Shown here: piece by piece, positions 25,421 to 34,587 of the stretch | Numbering within the stretch: the stretch's first letter is position 1 | How the letters are laid out: each line of letters opens with the position of its first letter | Translations under genes and position numbers: made by a program | Notes under the pieces: generated by a model | Told to the model about the DNA's origin: nothing | The model's input: only the letters and a program-made list of their open reading frames with translations | Database searches by the model: none | Assembly: GCA_963840925.1 (NCBI GenBank) | Contig: CAWJAY010000032.1 | Location: 84,549 to 148,548, forward strand | DNA from: DATAOG01 sp963840925 | GTDB lineage: Bacteria > Pseudomonadota > Alphaproteobacteria > Geminicoccales > Geminicoccaceae | DNA: 64,000 nt | Direction: 5' to 3'

Positions 25421-26761
25421 TTACGAGCTCGGCCGGCGGCGGGCGCGGACCCGGGCGGCGCCGTCGGGAATGTCGGTCTGGCGGCCGCGCGCGATGCTCA
25501 GGCTGCCGGCCGGCACGTCGCGGTTGATCGTGCTGCCGGCGCCGACGAAGGCGCCGTCGCCGATCGTGACCGGCGCCACCAGGGCCGAGTTGGAGCCGAT
25601 GAACACGCCCTCGCCGATCTCGGTCCGGTGCTTGGCGCTGCCATCGTAGTTGCAGGTGATCGTGCCGGCGCCGATGTTGCTCTTCGCACCGACCCTGGCA
25701 TCGCCGATGTAGCTCAGATGGTTGGCCTTGGCGCCCGGCTCGAGCGTCGCGTTCTTGACCTCGACGAAATTGCCGACCTTGGCGCGCGCGCCGATCTCGG
25801 CGCCGGGGCGGATCCGGGCGAACGGGCCGATCTCGGCGCCGGGCCCGATCCGCACGCCCTCGAGGTGGCAAAATGGCAGGATGCGCGCGCCCGCGGCGAC
25901 CTCGACCCGGGCGCCGAACACGACGTAGGGCCCGACCTCGACGCCGGCCGCAAGCTCGGTGTCGGCGGCGAAGAACACGGTCTCGGGCGCGGTAAGCGTC
26001 ACGCCGGCCGCCATCGCCGCCTGCCGGAGCCGGCGTTGCAGGATCGCCTCGGCGTCGGCGAGCTGGGCCTGCGAGTTGATGCCGAGCCCGGCCTCGTAAG
26101 GTCCTTCGATCGCGGTGCAGGCCCAGCCGCGCGCCCGGGCGTGCTCGACGACGTCGGTCAGGTAGTACTCGCCCTTGGGCTGCTTGATCTCGAGCGCGTC
26201 GAGCAACGGCACCAGCCGCGCCGCATCGAACGCCATGATCCCGGCGTTGCAGGCGCCATCGCGCTTCAGGGCCGGCTCCGCGTGCCGCTCCTCGACGATC
26301 GCGCGCAGCCCGGCCCGGTCGCAGGCGAGGCGGCCGTAGCCGGTCGGATCCGGCGGCCGGAAGCCGAGCACGGCGACCGCGGCATCGGCTGCGCGGCGGG
26401 CTGCCAGCAGCTCCTGGAGGGTCGCCGGGGTCACCAGCGGCGTATCGCCGTACAGCACCAGCACCTCGCCGGCCGCCGGCAGCTTGGTGCGCGCCGCCAG
26501 CAGCGCGTGGCCGGTGCCGAGCTGCGGCTCCTGCAGCGCGATCGTGACCGGCAGCGGGCCGCGCCGGGCCTCGGCCGCGACCGGCTCCATGTCCGGGGCC
26601 AGGACCAAGACGGTGCGCGCCGGCGCCAGCTCCGCCGCCGTGTTCAGCACGTGCGCGATCAGCGGGCGGCCGGCAAGCGGGTGCAGCACCTTCGGCCGGT
26701 CGGTGCGCATGCGCGTCCCCTTACCGGCGGCGAGCAGGATCACGGTGACCGGAGCAGGCAT
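25421..26761 (-). CDS. glmU: Bifunctional GlcNAc-1-P uridyltransferase / GlcN-1-P acetyltransferase
   Basis: The 446-residue product has an N-terminal nucleotidyltransferase domain (LLAAGKGTRMRTDRPKVLHP, LYGDTPLV, GYGR) and a C-terminal left-handed beta-helix of hexapeptide repeats (IGPGAEIGPFARIRPGAEIG and on), with the acetyl-transfer region NHLSYIGDARVG...GTITCNYDG. It supplies UDP-GlcNAc for wall and LPS. The ATG at 26761 is preferred because the chain before it is not conserved in type. It is divergent from gph and followed by glmS. Confidence 0.95.
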   Translation of the reverse strand: MPAPVTVILLAAGKGTRMRTDRPKVLHPLAGRPLIAHVLNTAAELAPARTVLVLAPDMEPVAAEARRGPLPVTIALQEPQLGTGHALLAARTKLPAAGEVLVLYGDTPLVTPATLQELLAARRAADAAVAVLGFRPPDPTGYGRLACDRAGLRAIVEERHAEPALKRDGACNAGIMAFDAARLVPLLDALEIKQPKGEYYLTDVVEHARARGWACTAIEGPYEAGLGINSQAQLADAEAILQRRLRQAAMAAGVTLTAPETVFFAADTELAAGVEVGPYVVFGARVEVAAGARILPFCHLEGVRIGPGAEIGPFARIRPGAEIGARAKVGNFVEVKNATLEPGAKANHLSYIGDARVGAKSNIGAGTITCNYDGSAKHRTEIGEGVFIGSNSALVAPVTIGDGAFVGAGSTINRDVPAGSLSIARGRQTDIPDGAARVRARRRPSS

Positions 26762-26873
26762 CTCGTTCCGACCTCGGGGCAGACAGCGGCAGATCAACGG
26801 CGCGCACTTTGCGAGCCGGATATTGCTGCGTATTTAACGCACCGGATCATTCGGCAAGGCAAGGACGAAACGT

Positions 26874-27581
26874 TTGCCGGCACCGTTCGCAGCGGTCGTG
26901 TTCGATCTCGATGGCACGCTGGTCGACACTGCGCCCGATTTGCACGCGCATCTGAACGAGGTGCTGGCCGAGCAGGGTCGACCGGGCCTTGAGCTGGCCG
27001 AGATCCGGCCGATGATCGGCGACGGCGCTAGGGCATTGCTCGAGCGCAGCCTGCGCGCCTCGGGCGGGCTGCCGCCCGGGCTCGACCTCGAGCGCCTGTT
27101 CGCGGAGTTTCTGCGCCGCTACACCGCGGCCCCGGCCCGCTTCGGCGGGGCTTTCCCGGGAGTGGTCGCGGTGCTCGAGGAGCTGACCGCGGCCGGCGTC
27201 CGCCTCGGGGTCTGCACCAACAAGCCGCAGGCGCCGACCGACCGGCTGCTCGCGGCGCTCGAGCTCGACCGGTTCTTCGCCGCGGTGATCGGTGGCGATG
27301 CGCTCGCGGTGCGCAAGCCGGACGCCGGTCATCTGCGCACGGTGCTCGCGCGGCTGGGCGTCGAGGCGCCGCGCGCGGTCCTGGTCGGGGACAGCCAGAC
27401 CGACCTGCTCACGGCGCGGGCTGCAGGCGTGCCGTGCGTACTGGTCAGCTTCGGCTACACGCCGGTGCCGGCGCAGGATCTCGGCGCCGATCGGGTGATC
27501 GACGACATGGCCGAGCTCGGTGCCGCCCTCGCCGCGCTGGGCGTCAAGCGCACGCTCCGCTCGGCGCCCTCGCCGGCTTGA
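26874..27581 (+). CDS. gph: Phosphoglycolate phosphatase-type HAD hydrolase
   Basis: The 235-residue product is a HAD hydrolase. Motif I is FDLDGTLVDTAPDL with the nucleophile Asp near residue 11, motif II is GVCTNK, motif III is the KPD lysine, and motif IV is LVGDSQTDLLTARAAG. The cap and the spacing match Gph, which removes phosphoglycolate made in DNA repair or photorespiration. The only good start is TTG at 26874. It is divergent from glmU. Confidence 0.88.
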   Translation: MPAPFAAVVFDLDGTLVDTAPDLHAHLNEVLAEQGRPGLELAEIRPMIGDGARALLERSLRASGGLPPGLDLERLFAEFLRRYTAAPARFGGAFPGVVAVLEELTAAGVRLGVCTNKPQAPTDRLLAALELDRFFAAVIGGDALAVRKPDAGHLRTVLARLGVEAPRAVLVGDSQTDLLTARAAGVPCVLVSFGYTPVPAQDLGADRVIDDMAELGAALAALGVKRTLRSAPSPA

Positions 27582-27621
27582 CACCGGTCGGAGGCCCCTC
27601 CTATAGCGATCCGACGCAGAC

Positions 27622-27696
27622 GGGCGGTTAGCTCAGCGGGAGAGCACTCGCTTCACACGCGAGGGGTCGCTGGTTCAATCCCAGCACCGCCCACCA
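27622..27696 (+). tRNA. tRNA-Val (CAC)
   Basis: The sequence folds as a complete cloverleaf. The acceptor GGGCGGT pairs with ACCGCCC, the D arm is GCTC...GAGC, the anticodon stem CTCGC/GCGAG carries the loop TTCACAC with anticodon CAC, and the T arm is GCTGG-TTCAATC-CCAGC. The discriminator A and CCA are encoded. It reads valine GTG codons. Confidence 0.95.
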
Positions 27697-27862
27697 CCGC
27701 GCAGTCCTCCCAGGCCGGCGGGTCGGGCGAGCCCGGACCGGCGCCGGGCGGGCGAGGTCATCCCCTGGAAACAACGGTGCCAAGGGCTAGTTTGGCGGAG
27801 GTCCGGGCGACGTGTGCGGGCCCGGCCGGGCTCGGCCGGCGCGCCGGCGGGTACCCGCTGCC

Positions 27863-28984
27863 GTGCTGACCATCGTCGATCGCTACCTGCTCCGCCAGAT
27901 CATCACCAGCTCCCTGGTCATGACCCTGATCGGGCTCGTGATCCTGCTGCTCGAACGCGTGCTGCAGCTGTTCAGCCTGGTCGCCAATCCGAACCGGGCG
28001 TTCGCCTACGTCGGCCAGATGCTGTTGCTGCTGCTGCCGCATTTTTTGAGCATGGCGCTGCCGGCCGCGTTCTTCTTCGGCATCTTGCTCACCTTCCGGC
28101 GCCTGAAACGGGACAGCGAGCTGGTCATCCTGGCCGGCACCGGGCGAAGCCCTGGTCGGCTCCTGGCGCCGGTCATGGGCCTGGCGATTTTGACCGCGGC
28201 GCTCGCCGCGCTGATCGTCGGCTGGCTCAGCCCCCATGCGCGGTATGCCTACCGGGCGCTCAAGCAGCAGGTGGCAGAGGCCTCGCTGACCGCGGCGGTG
28301 CGCGGCGGCACGTTCATTCATACCGGCGATCTGACCTTCTTCGCCCAGGGTTCGACGCCGGCGGCCGACGGCCTGCGACTGGACAAGGTGTTCGTGTATC
28401 AGGACGAGCCCGACGGCGGGGCGACCGTGGTCACCGGTCAGAGCGGCCGGCTCGGTCAGCTCGAGGACGGCGGCAGCCCGCTTTTGATCCTGGAGCAGGG
28501 CGAGCGGGCCGAGCTGCCGGCCGCCGGCCCGCCGAGCACCGTGACCTTCGCCAATCTCAGCTGGCCAGTGGGCTCGGAGGACGGTCCGGGCTACCGGCCG
28601 CGCGGCCTCGACCAGCGCGAGCTCACGCTGGGCGAGCTCTGGACCCGGCCGGCGAGCGCCACGAGCCGACCGAGCGCGGCCGAGATCGCGGCCGAGCTGC
28701 ATGGGCGCCTGGTGTTGATCGCATCGGTGCCGATCCTGCCGCTGCTGGCGGCGCCGCTGGCGCTGATCGGCGGCCTGCGCAGCCAGCGCAGCGGCCTCGT
28801 GATCGGCCTGGCGATCCTGGTCTTCTACTATGAGGCGCTGAACTTCGGCCAGGCTTTGGGCAAACGCGAGCTGCTCGCGGCCTGGATCGGACTCTGGCTG
28901 CCGTTCCTGGCGCTGGCCGCCGGCGGCGGCTGGCTGTTCGTGCACACGCTGCTGGGCGTCCAGCCGACGCTGCGGCGCGGCTGA
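27863..28984 (+). CDS. lptF: LPS export permease LptF
   Basis: The 373-residue product is a YjgP/YjgQ-family permease. A GTG start gives VLTIVDRYLLRQIITSSLVM, the standard opening. Three N-terminal spans (about 12-40, 47-80, 95-118) enclose LLPHFLSMALPAAFFFGILL. A periplasmic beta-jellyroll of about 150 residues follows (GGTFIHTGDLTFFAQGSTPA), then three C-terminal spans. It forms the inner-membrane LptB2FG complex with the next gene and pulls LPS towards the outer membrane. A GTG further upstream at 27812 is less likely. lptG follows 25 bases later. Confidence 0.9.
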   Translation: MLTIVDRYLLRQIITSSLVMTLIGLVILLLERVLQLFSLVANPNRAFAYVGQMLLLLLPHFLSMALPAAFFFGILLTFRRLKRDSELVILAGTGRSPGRLLAPVMGLAILTAALAALIVGWLSPHARYAYRALKQQVAEASLTAAVRGGTFIHTGDLTFFAQGSTPAADGLRLDKVFVYQDEPDGGATVVTGQSGRLGQLEDGGSPLLILEQGERAELPAAGPPSTVTFANLSWPVGSEDGPGYRPRGLDQRELTLGELWTRPASATSRPSAAEIAAELHGRLVLIASVPILPLLAAPLALIGGLRSQRSGLVIGLAILVFYYEALNFGQALGKRELLAAWIGLWLPFLALAAGGGWLFVHTLLGVQPTLRRG

Positions 28985-29009
28985 GGCGCCGTGCCCGGAA
29001 CGGCCCCGC

Positions 29010-30107
29010 GTGGCCTCGGTGCTGAGCCGCTACATCGCGCGCCGGCTGCTCGCCCGGGCGATCCTGCTGCTGCTCGGGCTCGCCGCCCTGATGGTGATCC
29101 TCGATTTCCTCGCCAACGGCGATCAGGTGCTCGCGGACAGCGATCGCATCCTCGAGCCGGTGCTGCGCTACACCGTCCTCCGCCTGCCGGAGATCCTGGC
29201 CCAGGTGCTGCCGATCACGGCCATGCTCGCGTGCCTGCTGACCTTCGCCGAGCTCGCGCGCCACAGCGAGCTGACCGCGATCGCGGCCGCCGGCGTGTCC
29301 CGGGCCCGGCTCGCGGCCGCCGTGCTGCCGGTCGCGCTGCTGATCGCGGCGACCCAGTTCCTGATCGAGGATCAGGCGGCGCCGGCCGCGGTCGCCAAGC
29401 TGCGCGACTGGGGGATCGGCGACTACGCGCGGGCCGAGGACGCGCCCGCCGCCTGGCTCCGCCATGGCGACGACATCCTGCGCGTCCGCACCGTGGACCC
29501 GGGAGCCGGGCGGATCGACGGCCTGACCATCTTGCGCCGGGACCCGGACGGCAATCTGGTCGCCCGCCTCGCGGCGCCAAGTGCCACCTACGAGGACGGC
29601 GGCTGGGTCCTGCATGACGTGACCTGGTCTTGGGTCCGATCCGGCGAGATCGAGCAGCAGGATCGCGTGCGCTGGTCCGATGGTCTCGAGCCGGAGCTGT
29701 TGGCCTCGGTGTTGGCCGAGCCACGCGAGGCGTCGCTCAGCCAGCTGCTGCGTGCGCTCCGCGCGCCGGGGCTTGGAACCCAACCGAGCTATCGCTACAA
29801 GCTCTGGCTGCAGGAGCGGCTGGCCGCGCCGGTCACGACGGTCGCGATGATCCTGATCATCGTCGCTCTGGCGCGGCCGCTGAGCGGACGCGCGGCCCAG
29901 GGGTGGTTGATCGCGCTCGGCGTCGCGGTCGGGTTCGTCTGCTGGACCTTCGATGGTCTGGTGCTCACGATCGGCGATCTCGGCCTGCTGCCGCCGGCAA
30001 TGGCGGCCTGGGCACCGCTCGCGGTGTTCGCGGCGAGCGCGGTCTCGCTGTTCTTGCGGCAGGAACGGCGCCCGGCGGCGGGCCGCTGGCTCGGGACGGA
30101 AGCGTGA
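29010..30107 (+). CDS. lptG: LPS export permease LptG
   Basis: The 365-residue product has the same plan as LptF: three spans, a periplasmic domain (about 130-265) and three C-terminal spans. It begins VLSRYIARRLLARAILLLLG and contains LPEILAQVLPITAMLACLLT. The start is a GTG (29010, or 29019 nine bases on). It partners LptF in LptB2FG. LptB, LptC and LptA are not in the window. Confidence 0.9.
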   Translation: MASVLSRYIARRLLARAILLLLGLAALMVILDFLANGDQVLADSDRILEPVLRYTVLRLPEILAQVLPITAMLACLLTFAELARHSELTAIAAAGVSRARLAAAVLPVALLIAATQFLIEDQAAPAAVAKLRDWGIGDYARAEDAPAAWLRHGDDILRVRTVDPGAGRIDGLTILRRDPDGNLVARLAAPSATYEDGGWVLHDVTWSWVRSGEIEQQDRVRWSDGLEPELLASVLAEPREASLSQLLRALRAPGLGTQPSYRYKLWLQERLAAPVTTVAMILIIVALARPLSGRAAQGWLIALGVAVGFVCWTFDGLVLTIGDLGLLPPAMAAWAPLAVFAASAVSLFLRQERRPAAGRWLGTEA

Positions 30108-30180
30108 GCGGGGTGGTGCGGCTTGAGCATCGGGTGGCGGCCGCGCGCGGTCTGCGGGTCCGGCGCCGCGGTCGAGCGTG

Positions 30181-31920
30181 ATGCGCCGGATCTTTCAGAT
30201 CTTCACGAGCGTGCCGGGCTGGTCCAAGTGGACCGTGACCGCGAGCCTGTTGCTCGCTAACCTGGTCGAGGGCCTCGGGCTTGCGAGCCTGTTGCCGGCG
30301 CTCACCGTTCTGATGAACGACAGCAGCGGCCAGACGACGCTGGTCCACCGGCTGGTCTATGGCGCGCTGAACGCCATCGGCCTGCCGGCGAACCTGGAAA
30401 CGTTGCTGCTGGTGGTCGTGTTCGGGGTGATCGGCAAGGCGGCGCTGCTCGTGCTCGCGATGGTCCGGGTCGGCTACGCGGTCGCCGAGGTCGCGACCAA
30501 CCTGCGCACCACGGTCGTGCAAAGCCTGCTCGAGGTGAAGTGGTCGTACTTCACCCGCCAGCCGGTCGGCCGCTTCGCCAACGCGATGAGCCAGGACGCG
30601 AGCCGCGCCGCGCGCGCTTACATGCTGGCCACGATGTGCGTGGCCTCGCTGGTCGAGACGGTCGTGAGCGTCAGCCTCGCGTTCCTGATCTCCTGGCGCT
30701 TGGCGCTGATCGGCATCGCGGTCGGGACCATGATCCTGTTCATTCTCGGCCCGCTGGTCCGGATCGCCAAGAAGGCCGGTCGCCGGCAGCAGACCAGCAC
30801 CCAGGCCTTCGTGACGCTGTTGAGCGATACCCTGATCGGCATCAAGCCGCTCAAGGCGATGGCGCGCCAGGCGCACTTTCTGCGCCTGCTGGAAAAGCGG
30901 GCCCGGACCCTGCGCCGCGCGCTGCGCCGGCAGGCGGTGGCCGAAAACCTGATGAACGAGCTGCGTGAGCCGATTTTCGTGCTGTTCGCGGTCGTCGGCA
31001 TCTATTTGGCGCAGGCGCATCTGTCGATGCCAACGCCCGAGTTGATCGTCACCGCTTTGCTCTTATACCGGACGGTGGCCTCGCTCGGCCGCGTCCAGCG
31101 CCAGCTCCAGAGTGCGGTGATCTTGGAAGCCTCACATCGGGCGGTGCATCAGATGATTGCCGAGGCCAAGGCCGAGCGCGAAGCGTTCGTCGGCCGGCGG
31201 ACCCCGACCCTGAACCGCGGCCTGACGCTCGAGGCGGTGTCGTTCGGCTTCGGCGAGCGGCTGGTGCTCGACCAGGTCTCGATGATCATTCCGGCCGACC
31301 GGCTGACCGTGATCATGGGCGCCTCAGGCGTCGGCAAGACCACGATCGTCGATCTCGTGCTCGGCCTGTATGCGCCGCAGCGGGGCCGCATTCTGGTCGA
31401 CGACGTGCCGCTCGCCGAACTCGATCTGCTCGCCTGGCGCGGCCTGATCGGCTACGTGCCCCAGGAACTGGTTCTGCTGCACGACACGGTGTTCGCCAAT
31501 CTCGCGCTAGGCGATCCCGAAATCACGGCCGCAAAAGCAATTCACGCGCTCGAGACCGCGGGTGCCTGGCCGTTCGTCGCCTCGCTGCCCGATGGCCTGA
31601 TGACGACGGTCGGCGAGCGTGGCCTGCAACTCTCGGGCGGCCAGCGCCAGCGGATCGCGCTCGCCCGCGCGCTGCTGTTCAAGCCGAAGCTTCTGATCCT
31701 CGACGAGGTGACCAGCGCGCTCGACCCGGCGACCGAGGCCGAGATCTGCACCAACGTCCGCGCCCTCGACGGCAGCTTCACGATCGTCGCGATCACCCAT
31801 CGGCCGGCCTGGATCGAGATCGCGGACCGGCTGTACCAGGTCTGCGCCGGCGGCGTGCGCCTGATAGCCGAGCCCGAGCAGCGGCTCTCGGTCCTGGCGG
31901 CGACCTCCGGGATCGACTGA
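30181..31920 (+). CDS. ABC exporter, fused membrane and ATPase domains
   Basis: The 579-residue product has a six-span type-IV exporter domain (about 15-320) followed by an ATPase domain (about 340-579) with Walker A GASGVGKTT, Q-loop YVPQELVLL, signature LSGGQRQRIALARALL and Walker B LLILDEVTSALD, then the H-loop THRPAW. The layout is that of MsbA-type lipid or glycan exporters. It begins 73 bases after lptG and precedes glycosyltransferase genes, so export of a lipid-linked glycan is a reasonable guess. Substrate is unproven. GTG 30178 is the alternative start. Confidence 0.85.
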   Translation: MRRIFQIFTSVPGWSKWTVTASLLLANLVEGLGLASLLPALTVLMNDSSGQTTLVHRLVYGALNAIGLPANLETLLLVVVFGVIGKAALLVLAMVRVGYAVAEVATNLRTTVVQSLLEVKWSYFTRQPVGRFANAMSQDASRAARAYMLATMCVASLVETVVSVSLAFLISWRLALIGIAVGTMILFILGPLVRIAKKAGRRQQTSTQAFVTLLSDTLIGIKPLKAMARQAHFLRLLEKRARTLRRALRRQAVAENLMNELREPIFVLFAVVGIYLAQAHLSMPTPELIVTALLLYRTVASLGRVQRQLQSAVILEASHRAVHQMIAEAKAEREAFVGRRTPTLNRGLTLEAVSFGFGERLVLDQVSMIIPADRLTVIMGASGVGKTTIVDLVLGLYAPQRGRILVDDVPLAELDLLAWRGLIGYVPQELVLLHDTVFANLALGDPEITAAKAIHALETAGAWPFVASLPDGLMTTVGERGLQLSGGQRQRIALARALLFKPKLLILDEVTSALDPATEAEICTNVRALDGSFTIVAITHRPAWIEIADRLYQVCAGGVRLIAEPEQRLSVLAATSGID

Positions 31921-32508
31921 AGGAGGCCCCGTCCAGGGTTCGTCTGAACTCAACATGCGGTGGAGCGGCGCGGCCGCGGGCCTGCCGGTTCCAGAGTGAC
32001 AGACCCCGCCGATCATGCTATCCCCCGGGCCGTCGGCCGGAGCGCGTGGCAATGCTCGCGCCAGCTCATTCTATGCAGAGGAGCATCTCGACGACGATGG
32101 CCATCGATGGCGGCCTCGGGCCCCTCCTTGTCAGGGCGGGCTCCAACGTCAATCGGATGATCTTGATCGAAATGCTTTGGATCGGTGTCATCGGGCGCCG
32201 AAGCGGCCGCCTCGATTGCTTCGTCGGTCCGGCCGAAAGCGGACGACGCGCGCAGTTCGCCAGCAAGCAGCCAATGCTGGTCTTTCACGACAAGATCAGG
32301 GTCGGGCGGTTTCGCCAGCCACTTGAGCCTGCGGGTGAGCCGGGCTGATCAGGACCGGGCATGTTGTTCGCCTGGCCCGCCGCGCGACACAACATCGCGC
32401 GGAAAGTTTCGGCTCCGCCGGTCTCGACGGGATTTCGCGATTTGGCTCGACTGCATTCGTGGAGTCCGGCAACTGTCGCGCATCTGCCCCTTAAGTGGGA
32501 GTAATGAC
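31921..32508. other. 588-bp gap before the glycosyltransferase, one unassigned ORF
   Basis: Between the ABC exporter and the glycosyltransferase there is no recognised gene. A plus-strand ORF at 32046-32348 (100 residues, including MAIDGGLGPLLVRAGSNVNR) and an overlapping minus-strand ORF (32013-32288) both stay open. The plus-strand one has the better amino-acid mix but no clear ribosome site. Either could be chance. Confidence 0.3.
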
Positions 32509-33819
32509 ATGGGCATGACCCAGCCGGCGGAGCTTGAGCCGCAGACCGCGGTCGCCCCGGCCCGGCTCGACGCCCATTTGGCGTTTCTGCTCGGTGATCT
32601 GAGCGGCGGCGGCCTGCAGCGTATCGTCACGATCCTCGCCCGGGAGCTCGCCGAACGGGGGGCGCGGATTGAGATCCTCGTGTGCGCCGCGAACGGCGAA
32701 TTTCAAGCGGATCTGCCGCCGAGCGTCGCGGTCATCGAGTTGCGTAAGGGCAACGCGCTCGCGGCCCGCTTCGCGGCCCTGCGCGCGGACCCCACTGCCA
32801 TCCCAGCGCTGCTCCGACCGCTCTTCAGTCGCAAGCACGGCTCGCGGTCGATCCCCTACCTGCCGTCGCTCGTCGACTACCTGCGCCACGCCCGCCCCGA
32901 CACGCTATTTGCGGCCACCCCCAACCTCAACATAGAGGCTGTGCTGGCGCGCCGGCTGGCGCGGGTTGAGACCCGGATCGTGCTCAGCGAGCGCAGTCAC
33001 TTCTCGAGCGGCAAGCCGCGCAAGGACTGGCGCCGGCGCCATCTCAGCCCGGTGATGCGCCGCACCTACCTGCAGGCGGACGCGATCGTCGCGGTCTCCG
33101 GCGGGGTCGCCGACGATCTGATGCGCTCGGTCGGGATTCCGCGCGCGGCGATCACGATTCTGCATAACCCGACGCTGACCCCCGATCTCGCAGCCCGACG
33201 GGCGGAGCCGGTCGAACACCCATGGTTCGCTCCCGGCGGGCCGCCGGTGCTGCTCAGCGTGGGTCGGCTCGCGCATCAGAAGGACCACCCGACCCTGCTG
33301 CGTGCCTTCGCCCGGTTGCGGCAGCGCCGCCCGGCCCGATTGATGATCGCCGGCAAGGGCAGCCCGAAGCACATCGATCGTGTCTACCAGCTCGCGGCCG
33401 AACTCGGGGTCCGAGGCGATGTCGAGGTCCTGGGCTTTCTGCACAATCCATTGCCTTACATGGCCCGGGCGACGCTGTTCGTGCTGTCGTCCCGGTTCGA
33501 GGGGTTCGCCAACGTCGTGCTCGAGGCGCTCGCGTGCGGCACTCCGGTCGTGAGCACCGATTGTCCGAGCGGGCCGCGCGAGATTCTGGACGACGGGGCC
33601 TTCGGCGAGCTGGTCCCGGTCGGCGATGATGGCGCGCTGGCCGAGGCGATCGAGCGGACGCTCGATCACCCGCCCGATCCCCGCCGGCTGCGCGCGCGCG
33701 CCGCGGTGTTCGACTACGACGAAGCGATCGGGCGCTACCAGGCGGTGCTGCTCGGGCCCGCGCACGCGACCCGGCGCGGTCTGCCAGCGCCCGACGAGCC
33801 GACCGGCGCCCGAGCTTAG
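32509..33819 (+). CDS. Glycosyltransferase family 4
   Basis: The 436-residue product is a two-domain GT-B glycosyltransferase. The N-terminal domain opens with LDAHLAFLLGDLSGGGLQRI, a typical acceptor-side loop. The C-terminal domain has VLLSVGRLAHQKDHPTLLRA, a LMIAGKGSPK strand, LGFLHNPLPYMARATLFVLS and the nucleotide-sugar E-x7-E motif in RFEGFANVVLEALACGTPVV. The start ATG follows GGGAG. It probably adds a sugar in a surface polysaccharide. Donor and acceptor are not predictable. A methyltransferase follows nine bases later. Confidence 0.88.
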   Translation: MGMTQPAELEPQTAVAPARLDAHLAFLLGDLSGGGLQRIVTILARELAERGARIEILVCAANGEFQADLPPSVAVIELRKGNALAARFAALRADPTAIPALLRPLFSRKHGSRSIPYLPSLVDYLRHARPDTLFAATPNLNIEAVLARRLARVETRIVLSERSHFSSGKPRKDWRRRHLSPVMRRTYLQADAIVAVSGGVADDLMRSVGIPRAAITILHNPTLTPDLAARRAEPVEHPWFAPGGPPVLLSVGRLAHQKDHPTLLRAFARLRQRRPARLMIAGKGSPKHIDRVYQLAAELGVRGDVEVLGFLHNPLPYMARATLFVLSSRFEGFANVVLEALACGTPVVSTDCPSGPREILDDGAFGELVPVGDDGALAEAIERTLDHPPDPRRLRARAAVFDYDEAIGRYQAVLLGPAHATRRGLPAPDEPTGARA

Positions 33820-33827
33820 ATCCGATC

Positions 33828-34541
33828 ATGTCCAGCCATGCTGAGCGCTATTTGAGCGAAAGCCCTCCCCGCCGCGGTGTCAGCGGCTGGCATCGCTTGT
33901 ATCTGGACCTGCTCCGGCACGATCCCGAGATCGAGGTCCTGGTCGCAGGTGCCGGCGCGCCTGACTTCCTGCAGATGGTCCCGGCGAGACGCCGGGTTGC
34001 GCTCGACGTCAGCGATCTGTTCCGGGCGGAGTTCGAGGCCGCGGGCATCATGTTCCACCGCGCCGATCTCGAGCGCGATGCGGTTGATGGGCTCGGCCGC
34101 TTCGACGTGGTCGTCTGCTCGGACGTCTTCGAGCACCTGTTGAGCCCCGGCACCGCGCTCGCCAAGCTCGCGGGCGTGCTGCGGCCCGAGGGGGTCCTGC
34201 TTGCCCATGTGCCGAACGAGTTCCGCCTGCGCCACCTTGTCAAAGTCATGCTCGGTCGGGATGACAGCCTGTGCTTTCATCGCCATCAGGAAGAATGGAC
34301 CGATCCCCACCTGCGCCGCTTCACCGAGCGCGGCTTCGGCAAATTCCTGAGCACGACCTTCCGCTTCAATCTGAAGATCCACGATCTGAGGTACAGCCGG
34401 CAGAACCGGCTGCTCGAGCGCATCTTCGGCAGCGTGCCGTATTGCCTGCAACCCGGCCCGGCGTTCGTCTCGAGCAACTCGAAGGCCGCCTACGACCGCT
34501 ACTGCCGGGTCAAACAGATGTTGGCCACGCGGAGCGCCTGA
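33828..34541 (+). CDS. Class I SAM methyltransferase of the glycan cassette
   Basis: The 237-residue product carries a Methyltransf_11-type core: a degenerate motif I (VLVAGAGAPDFLQMV), the ALDVSD acidic strand, motif IV RFDVVVCSDVFEHLL and LRPEGVLLAHVPNEFRLRHL. Its position eight bases after the GT4 gene, and ahead of a GT2 gene, suggests it modifies the same glycan or its carrier. Substrate is unknown. The 3' part (FRFNLKIHDLRYSRQNRLLE) is a cap region seen in such cassette enzymes. Confidence 0.75.
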   Translation: MSSHAERYLSESPPRRGVSGWHRLYLDLLRHDPEIEVLVAGAGAPDFLQMVPARRRVALDVSDLFRAEFEAAGIMFHRADLERDAVDGLGRFDVVVCSDVFEHLLSPGTALAKLAGVLRPEGVLLAHVPNEFRLRHLVKVMLGRDDSLCFHRHQEEWTDPHLRRFTERGFGKFLSTTFRFNLKIHDLRYSRQNRLLERIFGSVPYCLQPGPAFVSSNSKAAYDRYCRVKQMLATRSA

Positions 34542-34587
34542 TGGCGGCCGCGACCGATGGCCAGCGGTTGCAGCCGCGCGCCCGAAC

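Noticed and set aside
27622..27696. tRNA-Val as the attachment site of the integrase element
   Set aside because: The tRNA is more than 21 kb from the integrase and intact, with no repeat of its 3' end near the element.
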